Assembly: GCA_023128035.1 (NCBI GenBank) | Contig: JAGMES010000137.1 | Location: 1-11,328 of the forward strand | DNA: 11,328 bases | Direction: 5' to 3' | From: Halanaerobiales bacterium | GTDB taxonomy: Bacteria; Bacillota_F; Halanaerobiia; DY22613 | Shown: positions 1-7,313 of the stretch, in pieces | Layout of the letters: every line of letters begins with the position of its first letter | Numbering within the stretch: position 1 is the first letter of the stretch | Position numbers and translations under genes: made by a program | The notes under the pieces: model-generated | Database searches by the model: none | What the model saw: the letters and a program-made list of their open reading frames with translations, nothing else | Told to the model about the DNA's origin: nothing

Positions 1-78
1 GTATGCAAGTGCGACTAAAATACTTTTTGTGGTCGAATCATAGTATATAAAGATGGATTTTTATTCAAAAAATTTTAT

Positions 79-113
79 ACCACGGATTTTATAGTATGTG
101 GTTTTTTCATTTT
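79..113 (+). terminator. weak hairpin plus T-tract, possible terminator of an upstream gene
   Basis: ACCAC (79-83) can pair with GTGGT (98-102) around a 14-nt loop, followed by six T and then CATTTTT. The stem is only 5 bp, so this is a weak candidate. It would end a transcript entering from the left before the ATPase gene. The rest of 1-154 holds no gene or RNA that I recognise. Confidence 0.35.
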
Positions 114-154
114 TAGATGAGTGAAAAATTTTTATTGAGGGGAGAATCTGAAAT

Positions 155-1759
155 ATGAGAGCTTTCCGTCTTGAGAATATAAAGTCTTTTGTGGATTCAG
201 GGGACATAGAGTTTAAACCAATAACAATTTTTGTTGGACCAAATAGTTCTGGAAAAAGTAGTTTAATGAGATTTCCAGTGGTTATGCAACAGACGGTTAA
301 AGAAGATATTTCTACACCATTACTTTTTACTGGAAACCAAATTGATTATGGTGATTTTGAAGATGTTGTCTTTGGACATAAAACTGATTCGGATATTGAA
401 TTTTCTTTAAAGTTTAGTGCTAAAAGATTGGAAAATATTTTTAAAATAACATCGCTTGATGGTTTTTTGGGTGATTTTACATCTAATGATTTTTTTAGAA
501 ACGACACTGATATTAAGATAAATGTGAAAATAAAAAAAAATGATAGGAAAATACAACTAAAAGAATTTTGTTTGTATTTTAATGAAAGTAATATCATTAA
601 CTTTATTCTAGCAAATGATAAATATAAAGTAGAATTAAAAAACATGATTAATAATAGTTTTACTTTACAAGCAGTCAATTTTAATTGTTTTGGTAATATT
701 ATCTTTAATAAGTTTATCCCATCTGTTGAAAAATTCGTTAAAGAAGATATATATGAGATTTTATATGAACAAGTCACCTTAAAAGAACGTAAATTTTTAG
801 AAATATTACAACGATCTGGTAAAATAAATCTTTTTGACTTCCAAGATTTCTTACAGTTGTTTGAGGATACACAGAATTTTCAAAAGGAAGATTTAATTCA
901 TTTCACAGCGAGTGAATCTTTAAAGTTTAAAGAGTTACAAGAAAAAGTTTTTTCATTTTTTATGGTTAACCTGATGTTAAAAGCAATAGAGACTTATTTA
1001 AAAAGTTACTTCAGTCAAATTATTTATATAGGGCCTTTTAGAAAAGATCCTGAGCGAGTTTATAGATTTTCAGAAAATAGGTATTCTCAAGTGGGGAAAA
1101 AGGGTGAAGGAACTATACTTTTATTAAGTCAAGCTATATTAGAAAATAAAAGTTGGGCTGATAATGTAACTCAATGGCTAGAAAGTACGATGAATTGTAA
1201 CCTAAAAATTGCCCCTATAGATAATAGTTTATTTAAGATAATGATTTTCAATAAAGAAAATGGCGATAATGGGGGAGAGAATTTAATAGATGTTGGGTAC
1301 GGAATATCTCAAGTACTACCAATTTTAACTCAATTATATTATGATATGGGTGAACTAGATGAAAAATATCGTGAGACATACTTGTATTACGCTCCTGAGA
1401 AAACATATATAATTGAACAGCCGGAATTACATTTACATCCTGCTGCACAAAGTAGCTTAGCAGATTTATTTGTTGAAAAAGTGACAAAAGATAGAGATTG
1501 TAAAATTCTTATTGAAACTCATAGTGAACACTTGATACGTAAATTACAGGTATTAGTTGCTGATCCTGATGTTGAAATATCTAAAGATGATGTTGTGATC
1601 TATTATGTAGATAAAAATGAAGACAATTCATCAACTGTAAAACGCCTGGAAATGAACTCAAAAGGACAGTTTACAGAAAAATGGCCTGCTGGTTTTTTTG
1701 ATAAGAGTTATGAGTTAACGAGAGAGTTGATTAGGGTTTCAACAAAATCTCAGAAATAG
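155..1759 (+). CDS. AAA/ABC-like ATPase of the DUF3696 family (OLD/SMC-like fold)
   Basis: This is a 534-aa cytosolic ATPase. Walker A is GPNSSGKSS at residues 28-36, directly after the N-terminal strand pair 'LENIKSF...PITIFVGPN' typical of SMC/OLD-like ATPases. A signature-like stretch DVGYGISQ lies at 379-386, the Walker B region with acidic residues (EQPELHLHP) at 421-429, and an H-loop ETHSEHL at 454-460. The C-terminus (roughly 470-525, ending in a 'WPAGFFD' segment) matches the DUF3696 tail. The middle (about 90-350) is an insertion rich in Lys, Phe and Asn, probably helical. No TOPRIM motif follows, so it is not a classical OLD nuclease. The start has AGGGGAG 10 nt upstream. The next gene begins 13 nt after the stop, so the two are almost certainly co-transcribed. 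Proteins of this family are often paired with an effector in phage-defence cassettes; that role here is inference. Confidence 0.88.
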   Translation: MRAFRLENIKSFVDSGDIEFKPITIFVGPNSSGKSSLMRFPVVMQQTVKEDISTPLLFTGNQIDYGDFEDVVFGHKTDSDIEFSLKFSAKRLENIFKITSLDGFLGDFTSNDFFRNDTDIKINVKIKKNDRKIQLKEFCLYFNESNIINFILANDKYKVELKNMINNSFTLQAVNFNCFGNIIFNKFIPSVEKFVKEDIYEILYEQVTLKERKFLEILQRSGKINLFDFQDFLQLFEDTQNFQKEDLIHFTASESLKFKELQEKVFSFFMVNLMLKAIETYLKSYFSQIIYIGPFRKDPERVYRFSENRYSQVGKKGEGTILLLSQAILENKSWADNVTQWLESTMNCNLKIAPIDNSLFKIMIFNKENGDNGGENLIDVGYGISQVLPILTQLYYDMGELDEKYRETYLYYAPEKTYIIEQPELHLHPAAQSSLADLFVEKVTKDRDCKILIETHSEHLIRKLQVLVADPDVEISKDDVVIYYVDKNEDNSSTVKRLEMNSKGQFTEKWPAGFFDKSYELTRELIRVSTKSQK

Positions 1760-1772
1760 AGGGTGATCAAGG

Positions 1773-2696
1773 ATGAAATTGCAGATTACTCTTTGCCATT
1801 CTATTTTAGAATATTGTTTATTGAAGGCGAATATTTTTCAAAGAGATAATGATGCGAATAATCTGATGGAAGAAATAAAGCGAAGAAAAATTATAGTTAA
1901 CTTTGATTTGGAAGCATATTGGAGGAATTTCTTTGAAGAAGAATGTCCAGAGTTATTATCTTTCTATGAAACTTTTTTGAGTGATTTTGTTCTTTATGCT
2001 GATGATTGTGAGCTATTAGAACGTTATATTGTTAGTGATAAAGCAAATCAACATTTTGATGACAATGATGATTATAAAAAACTACTGTATAATATATGTA
2101 GTTCTACTAAAGATAAAATATTATTTACGGAATTAATGGATAACTTAATTAACTCTATACAAAACGAAGTTGATATATATAATGTTGCGAGAATATTGGA
2201 TCAAGTAGAAGAACATGCTTTGAACCTATACCGTTTACCAATTGTAAATAAGCAAATTGTTCGTGGAGATTCTAATGTTGCGTTAAGTAATTGGCTAAAG
2301 AGATTTATAGAGAGTGAAATGGATTTAATAATATGTGATAACTATGTTTGTGAGAATGAAGATAATTTGCTAAATTACATATTAGTACATATTCCAAATG
2401 GATCAAAGATTAAAGTTTATACACTTGATCCATGCCTTAAAAATAATAGAATGAATGAAAAGGATATAAAAGATTTATTTTTAAAGGCTCCATTTGCTAG
2501 TTGGGATTTTGAAGTGCACTTAGTTGGAAACAAGAAGGACAATCATTCGAGAGAGATTGTGACAAATGACTATATCATAAATCTGGACAAAGGGCTAGCT
2601 ACTTTTGGAAGAATGGGTAAAACTGATCAATCTGTAATTAATATTAACTATAATAATAACTCTTATATTGTTCCAAAAAGTAGAAAAATATTATAA
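1773..2696 (+). CDS. protein with MIT_C-like (PLD-fold) C-terminal domain, partner of the ATPase
   Basis: A 307-aa soluble, acidic protein with no signal peptide or membrane segment. The last ~140 residues contain strands and helices ending in HSREI (258-262), then N265, an Ile pair, and 'KGLATFGR'. This spacing (HxREI, N, I, GL, F) closely follows the MIT_C domain known from eukaryotic MITD1, a phospholipase-D-like fold; the match is from memory of that family. The PLD catalytic Lys is replaced by Arg260, so catalysis is uncertain. The N-terminal ~130 residues are not recognised; their pattern (a hydrophobic 'ILEYCLL' helix, then later 'DKILFTELMDNL') faintly recalls a PIN-like domain that has lost its first Asp, but this is weak. 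The start has GAGGG 9 nt upstream, just after the ATPase stop. Tight coupling suggests that it acts with the ATPase, perhaps as effector or sensor. Confidence 0.72.
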   Translation: MKLQITLCHSILEYCLLKANIFQRDNDANNLMEEIKRRKIIVNFDLEAYWRNFFEEECPELLSFYETFLSDFVLYADDCELLERYIVSDKANQHFDDNDDYKKLLYNICSSTKDKILFTELMDNLINSIQNEVDIYNVARILDQVEEHALNLYRLPIVNKQIVRGDSNVALSNWLKRFIESEMDLIICDNYVCENEDNLLNYILVHIPNGSKIKVYTLDPCLKNNRMNEKDIKDLFLKAPFASWDFEVHLVGNKKDNHSREIVTNDYIINLDKGLATFGRMGKTDQSVININYNNNSYIVPKSRKIL

Positions 2697-2754
2697 TAAT
2701 AAATGATTTAGATTTCTCGTGATCTTTAAAATAGTAAGAATTTTTTGTCACTTA

Positions 2755-2804
2755 GGGAGGAAAGTATATCATCAATGAAGAAAGAGTTTTTATATGCTAT
2801 CTGA
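2755..2804 (+). promoter_or_regulatory. strong Shine-Dalgarno and 9-codon leader ORF overlapping the radical SAM start
   Basis: GGGAGGAAAG at 2755-2764 is the best ribosome-binding site in this gap, but it lies 57 nt or more before the likely radical SAM start. The first ATG after it (2775, spacing 14 nt, long) opens MKKEFLYAI and stops at 2804, in a different frame from the downstream gene and 13 nt before the ATG at 2818. It may be a translational-coupling leader, or the remnant of an older N-terminus now out of frame. Nothing independent shows that it is translated. Confidence 0.4.
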
Positions 2805-2817
2805 GAGGAAGAGTAGG

Positions 2818-3852
2818 ATGAAAATAATTCGCGAAGGTGTCTTTTTTGATTATTTTAGTGATAGATATTTAAAAAGTGTCCAACTTCGAATTAGCCATGG
2901 ATGTGGTGAAAACTGTTTCTTCTGTAATCTCCCTGAAAAAGAGGGGAACGAAGTTTCTTTTACACCATATCATGAGTTAAAAGAAGGTATTATTAGACTA
3001 TGGGAAGATGGTATTCATCATTTTCATTTTTTAGATGATACCTTTCTTTTATATGGCAAGGTAGTAGAAAAAATACTCAAGGAGTTGGAAGGAATGGGAA
3101 TCACTTTTTCCTTTGCAAGCTCCGTTAAAAACCTGATAAAGAATCAAAAAATTCTTACATCATTTAAAGTTTTGGGATTACGGAACGTAATGCTAGGAAT
3201 TGAGAACTCTAATCAGGATGTACTGGAGCATTATCAGATTAATACTACTCCTATGAATCAGGAATATGCAATCCAAATTTTGCAAGCACTAAGAATTCAG
3301 GTTCAACTCAAATACATACTTTTCGAACCTCTTACTACCATTGATCACTTGAAGAAAGATATGGAGTTTTTAGAAAAACATAAGTTGTTGGGTCTTGCTC
3401 CATATTCAGATATACTCACCAGCTTTCTCGATTTAGAAGAAGATACCCCTATAGGGCGAGATTATCGGAAGCGTCAATTATATTTGCCTTCATCTGATTT
3501 AAATTTGCCTTATCAAATAATAGAAAATGAAGTTGCAGAGGTATTTAAGTGGACGCTTTATTTTGATAGGGAGTATGGTAAGTGGTGGAATCAGATTTAT
3601 CAGCATTTAATTGAATTACGGATGAAACTAGCTCGGGAAAATTCAGGTTGGATGGTTACAAATACTGGTCAGGAACTGATGTATATAACTCTTCATTTAA
3701 GACTAATGCCTTATGATTTTATCAAAGCATTAATTTCTGCAGTTAAGAGTCATGGAGTTGGACGGATTACAAATCTTGAAATCAGACGGCAATGTGAGAC
3801 GAAACTTTTGGAGATAGAAGAGATGTCTAAGGAGTTTGAAAGGAAAATGTAG
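2818..3852 (+). CDS. radical SAM protein, B12-radical-SAM-like core without cobalamin domain
   Basis: A 344-aa protein. CGENCFFC at 29-36 is the CxxxCxxC motif that holds the [4Fe-4S] cluster for reductive cleavage of S-adenosylmethionine. 'FLDDTF' (71-76) and 'LGIENSNQDVL' (126-136) are landmarks of the TIM-barrel core shared with B12-dependent radical SAM enzymes, which normally carry ~120 extra N-terminal residues for cobalamin; none are present here. The C-terminal ~110 residues are helical, with several Trp and Tyr, and are unrecognised. No SPASM-type Cys cluster is seen. I chose ATG 2818 because GAGAGGA lies 8 nt upstream; an in-frame ATG at 2794 would add eight residues but lacks a well-spaced site. 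The substrate is unknown. No terminator separates it from the ATPase/MIT_C pair 121 nt upstream, so read-through is possible. A strong terminator follows. Confidence 0.85.
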   Translation: MKIIREGVFFDYFSDRYLKSVQLRISHGCGENCFFCNLPEKEGNEVSFTPYHELKEGIIRLWEDGIHHFHFLDDTFLLYGKVVEKILKELEGMGITFSFASSVKNLIKNQKILTSFKVLGLRNVMLGIENSNQDVLEHYQINTTPMNQEYAIQILQALRIQVQLKYILFEPLTTIDHLKKDMEFLEKHKLLGLAPYSDILTSFLDLEEDTPIGRDYRKRQLYLPSSDLNLPYQIIENEVAEVFKWTLYFDREYGKWWNQIYQHLIELRMKLARENSGWMVTNTGQELMYITLHLRLMPYDFIKALISAVKSHGVGRITNLEIRRQCETKLLEIEEMSKEFERKM

Positions 3853-3892
3853 TTTGGAGCTTGAAGTAAATTGTATAGCTGATATTTAATTG

Positions 3893-3927
3893 AGGAAAGA
3901 TAAAAGAAAATCTTTCCTTTTTGTTTT
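3893..3927 (+). terminator. rho-independent terminator
   Basis: AGGAAAGAT (3893-3901) pairs perfectly with ATCTTTCCT (3910-3918) around an 8-nt loop and runs into TTTTTGTTTT. It ends the radical SAM transcript, and probably the whole 155-3852 unit, and isolates the nuclease gene that follows. Confidence 0.88.
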
Positions 3928-4014
3928 GTCATAAGATTGAATTATAGAGGAGTTTTAACTCATAACATAGAAATTACTCATATGATTAGATAATGTAGAG
4001 AGGAGTGAATGATA

Positions 4015-5718
4015 ATGAAGATTCCCTATGGTATATCTGACTTTTGCAGTATCCGAAAAGAAAATTATCTCTATATAGATAAAACAAAATATATTAACAA
4101 ACTTGAGCAGATAGGAAAATATATATTTTTTATAAGACCAAGACGCTTTGGAAAGTCGCTATTTCTCTCCACATTAGAGCATTATTATGATATAAACAGT
4201 TCTGGAGAATTTACTGATCTCTTTAGTAATTTATACATCGGTAAAAATCCTACAGAATTAAAAAATAATTATTTCATTTTAAAATTAAATTTTTCAGGGT
4301 TAAATACTTCTACTGAAAGTGACCTTCGAACTTCATTTACAAAAATCATTTATCGTAGAATCTGTGATTTTATTGAATATTATCAAAGCTTTTTTCCTAA
4401 TTCAGAAAAAATTTTAGAAGAATTAAAAGAGTCTTCAAGAGATTTTGCCAATCAAAGAGATTTGATGGATATTTTGTTTAATGCCGTAAGGAAAACGGGG
4501 CGTAAAATTTATCTTATTATTGATGAATATGATCATTTTGCAAATGACATTATTGCAATGGGAGATGGGCAGTATTATAAAAATATTATACAAGCTAGTG
4601 GATTTGTACGAGACTTTTATGAAACTGTAAAGATTGGTACTCAAGGTATTATTGATAGAATTTTTATGACAGGAATTTCACCAATTATGTTGGATGATAT
4701 GACCAGTGGGTTTAATATCACACTTAATATTTCTATGCTTCAAATAACCAATGAAATGTTAGGGTTTACAGAAAAAGAAGTTGAAAATATTTTAAACAAA
4801 ATTTTCGGAACGCTGGAAGATAAGACGATATTAGCGAATCTTAAAAGTTACTATAATGGATATCTTTTTAATGAGAAGGGCATAAAGAGAGTATATAATC
4901 CAGACATGGTTTTTTACTTTTGCAAGCAATGGAAACTTACTGGAGAATATCCACAAGACTTAATAGATGACAATGTTAAAATAGATTACGGTAGATTAAA
5001 TCGTTTGATTTCTAATAGAGCCAATCAACAAACTTTGGAAGCAATTATCAAAGAAGAAAAGATTGTATCTGATATAGTATCAAAATTCTCTTTTGAGAAG
5101 ATGTACGATGAGACTTATTTTGTTTCTTTGTTATTTTATATGGGGCTTTTAACAATTGATAAAAAAATCAGAACACGATTATTTTTGAAGATACCTAACT
5201 TTGTGATCAAAACAATCTTATGGGAAGCTTTCGCACAAAAATTACGACAAAGATATCAACTTCAGTTAAATATAAATGAATTGCATGAAGCAATAGAAAT
5301 GATAGCGTACGATGGAAAATTAAAACCTTATTTTCAATTTGTTAGTAAACATATTTTGCAGGTTTTATCTAATAGAGATTTAATTCAGTTTGATGAAAAA
5401 TATCTAAAAATGATTCTGCTTACCTATCTAAGCTATGCAAATATTTATAAGATAGAAAGTGAGCGAGAAGTTGAAGGTGGTTATATTGACATTTTACTGG
5501 AAAAAGATATTCGTTATCCTGATGTGAAATATGATTGGGTTTGGGAGTTAAAATATCTTAAGAAGCGAGACGAAGGTCAATTAGAAAAGGTAAAAAAGGA
5601 AGGTTTACAGCAGTTAGAGAGATATGTTTCTAGTAATAAATTTAGAGATAAAACGAATCTAAAGAAAGCTTTAGTAATTTTTATTGGAAAAGGCGAGTTT
5701 GAGATCATTACTCCCTGA
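4015..5718 (+). CDS. AAA-ATPase-like protein with C-terminal PD-(D/E)XK nuclease domain
   Basis: A 567-aa protein of the abundant 'AAA-ATPase_like + PDDEXK_9' family of anaerobic bacteria. The N-terminus has the family hallmark 'PYGISDF...YIDKTKYI', then the Walker A-like FIRPRRFGKS (39-48) and a Walker B IIDEYDHF with acidic D170 and E171. The C-terminal nuclease core shows D492 (GGYID) followed by E511-x-K513 (WELKY), the PD-(D/E)XK metal-binding triad. Length and all key motifs are intact. ATG 4015 is chosen over ATG 4009 because AGAGGAG ends 9 nt before it but only 3 nt before 4009. The biological role of the family is not established; it often occurs as dispersed paralogues, and a mobile or defence role is only inference. 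It stands alone between two terminators. Confidence 0.9.
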   Translation: MKIPYGISDFCSIRKENYLYIDKTKYINKLEQIGKYIFFIRPRRFGKSLFLSTLEHYYDINSSGEFTDLFSNLYIGKNPTELKNNYFILKLNFSGLNTSTESDLRTSFTKIIYRRICDFIEYYQSFFPNSEKILEELKESSRDFANQRDLMDILFNAVRKTGRKIYLIIDEYDHFANDIIAMGDGQYYKNIIQASGFVRDFYETVKIGTQGIIDRIFMTGISPIMLDDMTSGFNITLNISMLQITNEMLGFTEKEVENILNKIFGTLEDKTILANLKSYYNGYLFNEKGIKRVYNPDMVFYFCKQWKLTGEYPQDLIDDNVKIDYGRLNRLISNRANQQTLEAIIKEEKIVSDIVSKFSFEKMYDETYFVSLLFYMGLLTIDKKIRTRLFLKIPNFVIKTILWEAFAQKLRQRYQLQLNINELHEAIEMIAYDGKLKPYFQFVSKHILQVLSNRDLIQFDEKYLKMILLTYLSYANIYKIESEREVEGGYIDILLEKDIRYPDVKYDWVWELKYLKKRDEGQLEKVKKEGLQQLERYVSSNKFRDKTNLKKALVIFIGKGEFEIITP

Positions 5719-5733
5719 CCAAATTAGACGAAT

Positions 5734-5773
5734 AAAAAAAGGCAGAGTAGCTTTCAACTAGACTCCGCCTTTT
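5734..5773. terminator. bidirectional terminator between convergent genes
   Basis: GGCAGAGT (5741-5748) pairs with ACTCCGCC (5762-5769), with one mismatch, around a 13-nt loop. It is flanked by seven A on the left and TTTT on the right. It therefore works for the + strand nuclease gene and, with the A-run read as T's, even better for the - strand MATE gene, whose stop is just past it. Confidence 0.85.
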
Positions 5774-5775
5774 AT

Positions 5776-7164
5776 CTATGCTCTTTTTTTCCTCAGTTTA
5801 ATCTCTTTCCACTTTCCTATACTATATCGCCTATAAAACATCGCAGCTCTTCCCATAAAGTCAAGAGCGAAGGCAAGCCAAACGCCTGAAAAACCTAGCT
5901 TAAAGACAATTCCCAAGAGATAGGCCAGAGCTACACGAATACCCCAAACACCCATAGCAGTAATGTACATAACCCATTTGGTATCTCCAGCACCTCGAAG
6001 AGCTCCAGCAAATGTGAGGATAATTCCCATAAATGGTAGTGAAACAGAGACAATTCGTAAAGCCATCACTGAAAGTCGGATTACATCTGGATCATTGGTA
6101 AATAACATACTGATGGGTTTGGCAAGGGCAAAGATACCTATACCAAAGATCAACATAAAAATGGATGCCATTTTGGCTGCAATATAGCCTGCTTTTTCAG
6201 CACGTTCTTTTTTTTCTGCTCCCAGATTTTGTCCAACCAAAGTAGTTGCAGCGATGCTAAAACCGAAAGCAGGCATATTAGCTATTGAAATTCCTCGAAT
6301 TACTATCTGATTTGCTGCTAGCGCAGCAGTACCGAGACCAGCAACAATCATTGCTAGAAATGTAGTACCACTATTGCGGATTAATTGTTCTCCAGCAGCA
6401 GGAAGACCAATATTTCCTACCTGTCTGATAATATCCCAGTCAAATTTAAAAGACTTAGGCCAATGAATTTTAAAATTGGTTTTTCCCTTACTAAGGATAT
6501 ATAAAACAATTCCAAAAGCTAGGATTCTAGCGGCTGTAGAAGAAATAGCTGCTCCCGCCACCCCCAGTTTAGGAAACGGGCCAATTCCAAAGATCAATAA
6601 CCAGTCAAAGACTATATTAAAAAGGTTTGCAAAAACCATCACTTTTAGTGGAGTTTTCATATCCCCCGATCCTTGCAATATTCCATTTAGAACCATTTGA
6701 GTAAAGAAAAATGGAAAGGAAACAGCAAGAATTTGAAAGTATATTGTTCCGTAGTGGATAATCATTGGATCTGGAGTTTTTTGTGCTGAGATCATCAAAT
6801 AGATAATCTGCTTAGAAAAGATAAAAGAAAGAATACCAATTATCAATGCTACTGTAAAAGTAATAGCAATCGATTGACGTGCCACATCTTCAGCTCGTTT
6901 AGTATCTTTTGCTCCGATGTTTCGCGCGACAAGGGCAGTTGTTCCTACACTAAAAGCTGTTGTAGCACTTATGATAAACCACATTAAATTGTTGCTAATT
7001 CCTACAGATGCAATGGCTGCTGGCCCTATTGAGCCTACAAATGCTAAATCTACAATTCCTACTATCATCTGAAGACTCATTCGTAAAACAACTGGCCATG
7101 CAAGAAATACAATACTTTTAGGTATATTCATTGCAGTTAAATCTAGATTATTTTTTTTGATCAC
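5776..7164 (-). CDS. MATE family multidrug/sodium efflux transporter
   Basis: A 462-aa polytopic membrane protein with about 12 hydrophobic segments in two homologous halves. Each half starts with the MATE-like pattern: 'LAWPVVLRM...VGIVDLAFVG' near the N-terminus and 'GLPAAGEQLIRNSGT' mid-protein. 'GAGDTKW' and 'GSGDMKTP' at matching places after the sixth helix of each half are also typical. The family exports cationic drugs or metabolites in exchange for Na+ or H+; the substrate here cannot be read. The ORF is open upstream to an ATG at 7228-7230, but that codon touches the -10 box of the promoter. The GTG at 7162-7164, with AAGGGAG 10 nt upstream, is the likely start. It is transcribed alone, divergent from the CPBP gene, and ends at a shared terminator. 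Confidence 0.93.
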   Translation of the reverse strand: MIKKNNLDLTAMNIPKSIVFLAWPVVLRMSLQMIVGIVDLAFVGSIGPAAIASVGISNNLMWFIISATTAFSVGTTALVARNIGAKDTKRAEDVARQSIAITFTVALIIGILSFIFSKQIIYLMISAQKTPDPMIIHYGTIYFQILAVSFPFFFTQMVLNGILQGSGDMKTPLKVMVFANLFNIVFDWLLIFGIGPFPKLGVAGAAISSTAARILAFGIVLYILSKGKTNFKIHWPKSFKFDWDIIRQVGNIGLPAAGEQLIRNSGTTFLAMIVAGLGTAALAANQIVIRGISIANMPAFGFSIAATTLVGQNLGAEKKERAEKAGYIAAKMASIFMLIFGIGIFALAKPISMLFTNDPDVIRLSVMALRIVSVSLPFMGIILTFAGALRGAGDTKWVMYITAMGVWGIRVALAYLLGIVFKLGFSGVWLAFALDFMGRAAMFYRRYSIGKWKEIKLRKKRA

Positions 7165-7207
7165 TAATCGATTACTCCCTTCAAAAAAACATTTCGTATT
7201 AGAAAAT

Positions 7208-7222
7208 ATTAATTTCATTAAT
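7208..7222. promoter_or_regulatory. candidate operator overlapping the MATE transcription start
   Basis: ATTAAT-TTC-ATTAAT is an imperfect dyad (each half is itself a palindrome) covering the expected start of transcription and the edge of the -10 box of the MATE promoter. Repressors of efflux pumps commonly bind in this position. The sequence is AT-rich, so chance is possible. Confidence 0.3.
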
Positions 7223-7250
7223 GATAACATACAATATTAAGTTTTGTCAA
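7221..7250 (-). promoter_or_regulatory. sigma-A type promoter of the MATE gene with extended -10
   Basis: Read on the - strand: TTGACA (7245-7250), an 18-nt spacer, then TATCAT (7221-7226) preceded by TGT, an extended -10 element. The -35 is perfect and the -10 has one mismatch. Transcription should start near 7214, about 50 nt before the GTG start codon. Confidence 0.8.
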
Positions 7251-7313
7251 AGGCATATCCTTTACCTCTTGTACATAAAAATTAATAACAGAATAGGAGA
7301 GGAGGGATTATAG

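Noticed and set aside
1..154. Riboswitch or T-box leader upstream of the ATPase
   Set aside because: No conserved box or multi-helix structure is visible; only a weak 5-bp hairpin with a T-tract.
346..777. 143-codon ORF on the - strand inside the ATPase gene
   Set aside because: It lies fully antisense to a well-supported gene, has low-complexity hydrophobic composition expected from AT-rich shadow reading, and I see no convincing ribosome-binding site.
155..2696. Identification as PARIS, Gabija or Septu
   Set aside because: The second protein shows no DUF4435, UvrD-like helicase or HNH motif, and the ATPase lacks a TOPRIM domain, so none of these names is supported.
2818..3852. Prokaryotic viperin
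   Set aside because: The LDDTF and GIEN motifs and the helical tail fit B12-type radical SAM cores better; the cluster motif CGENCFFC differs from that usual in viperins.
3958..3982. Direct repeat ACTCATA twice, upstream of the nuclease gene
   Set aside because: A seven-base repeat in AT-rich DNA with no promoter context is easily chance.
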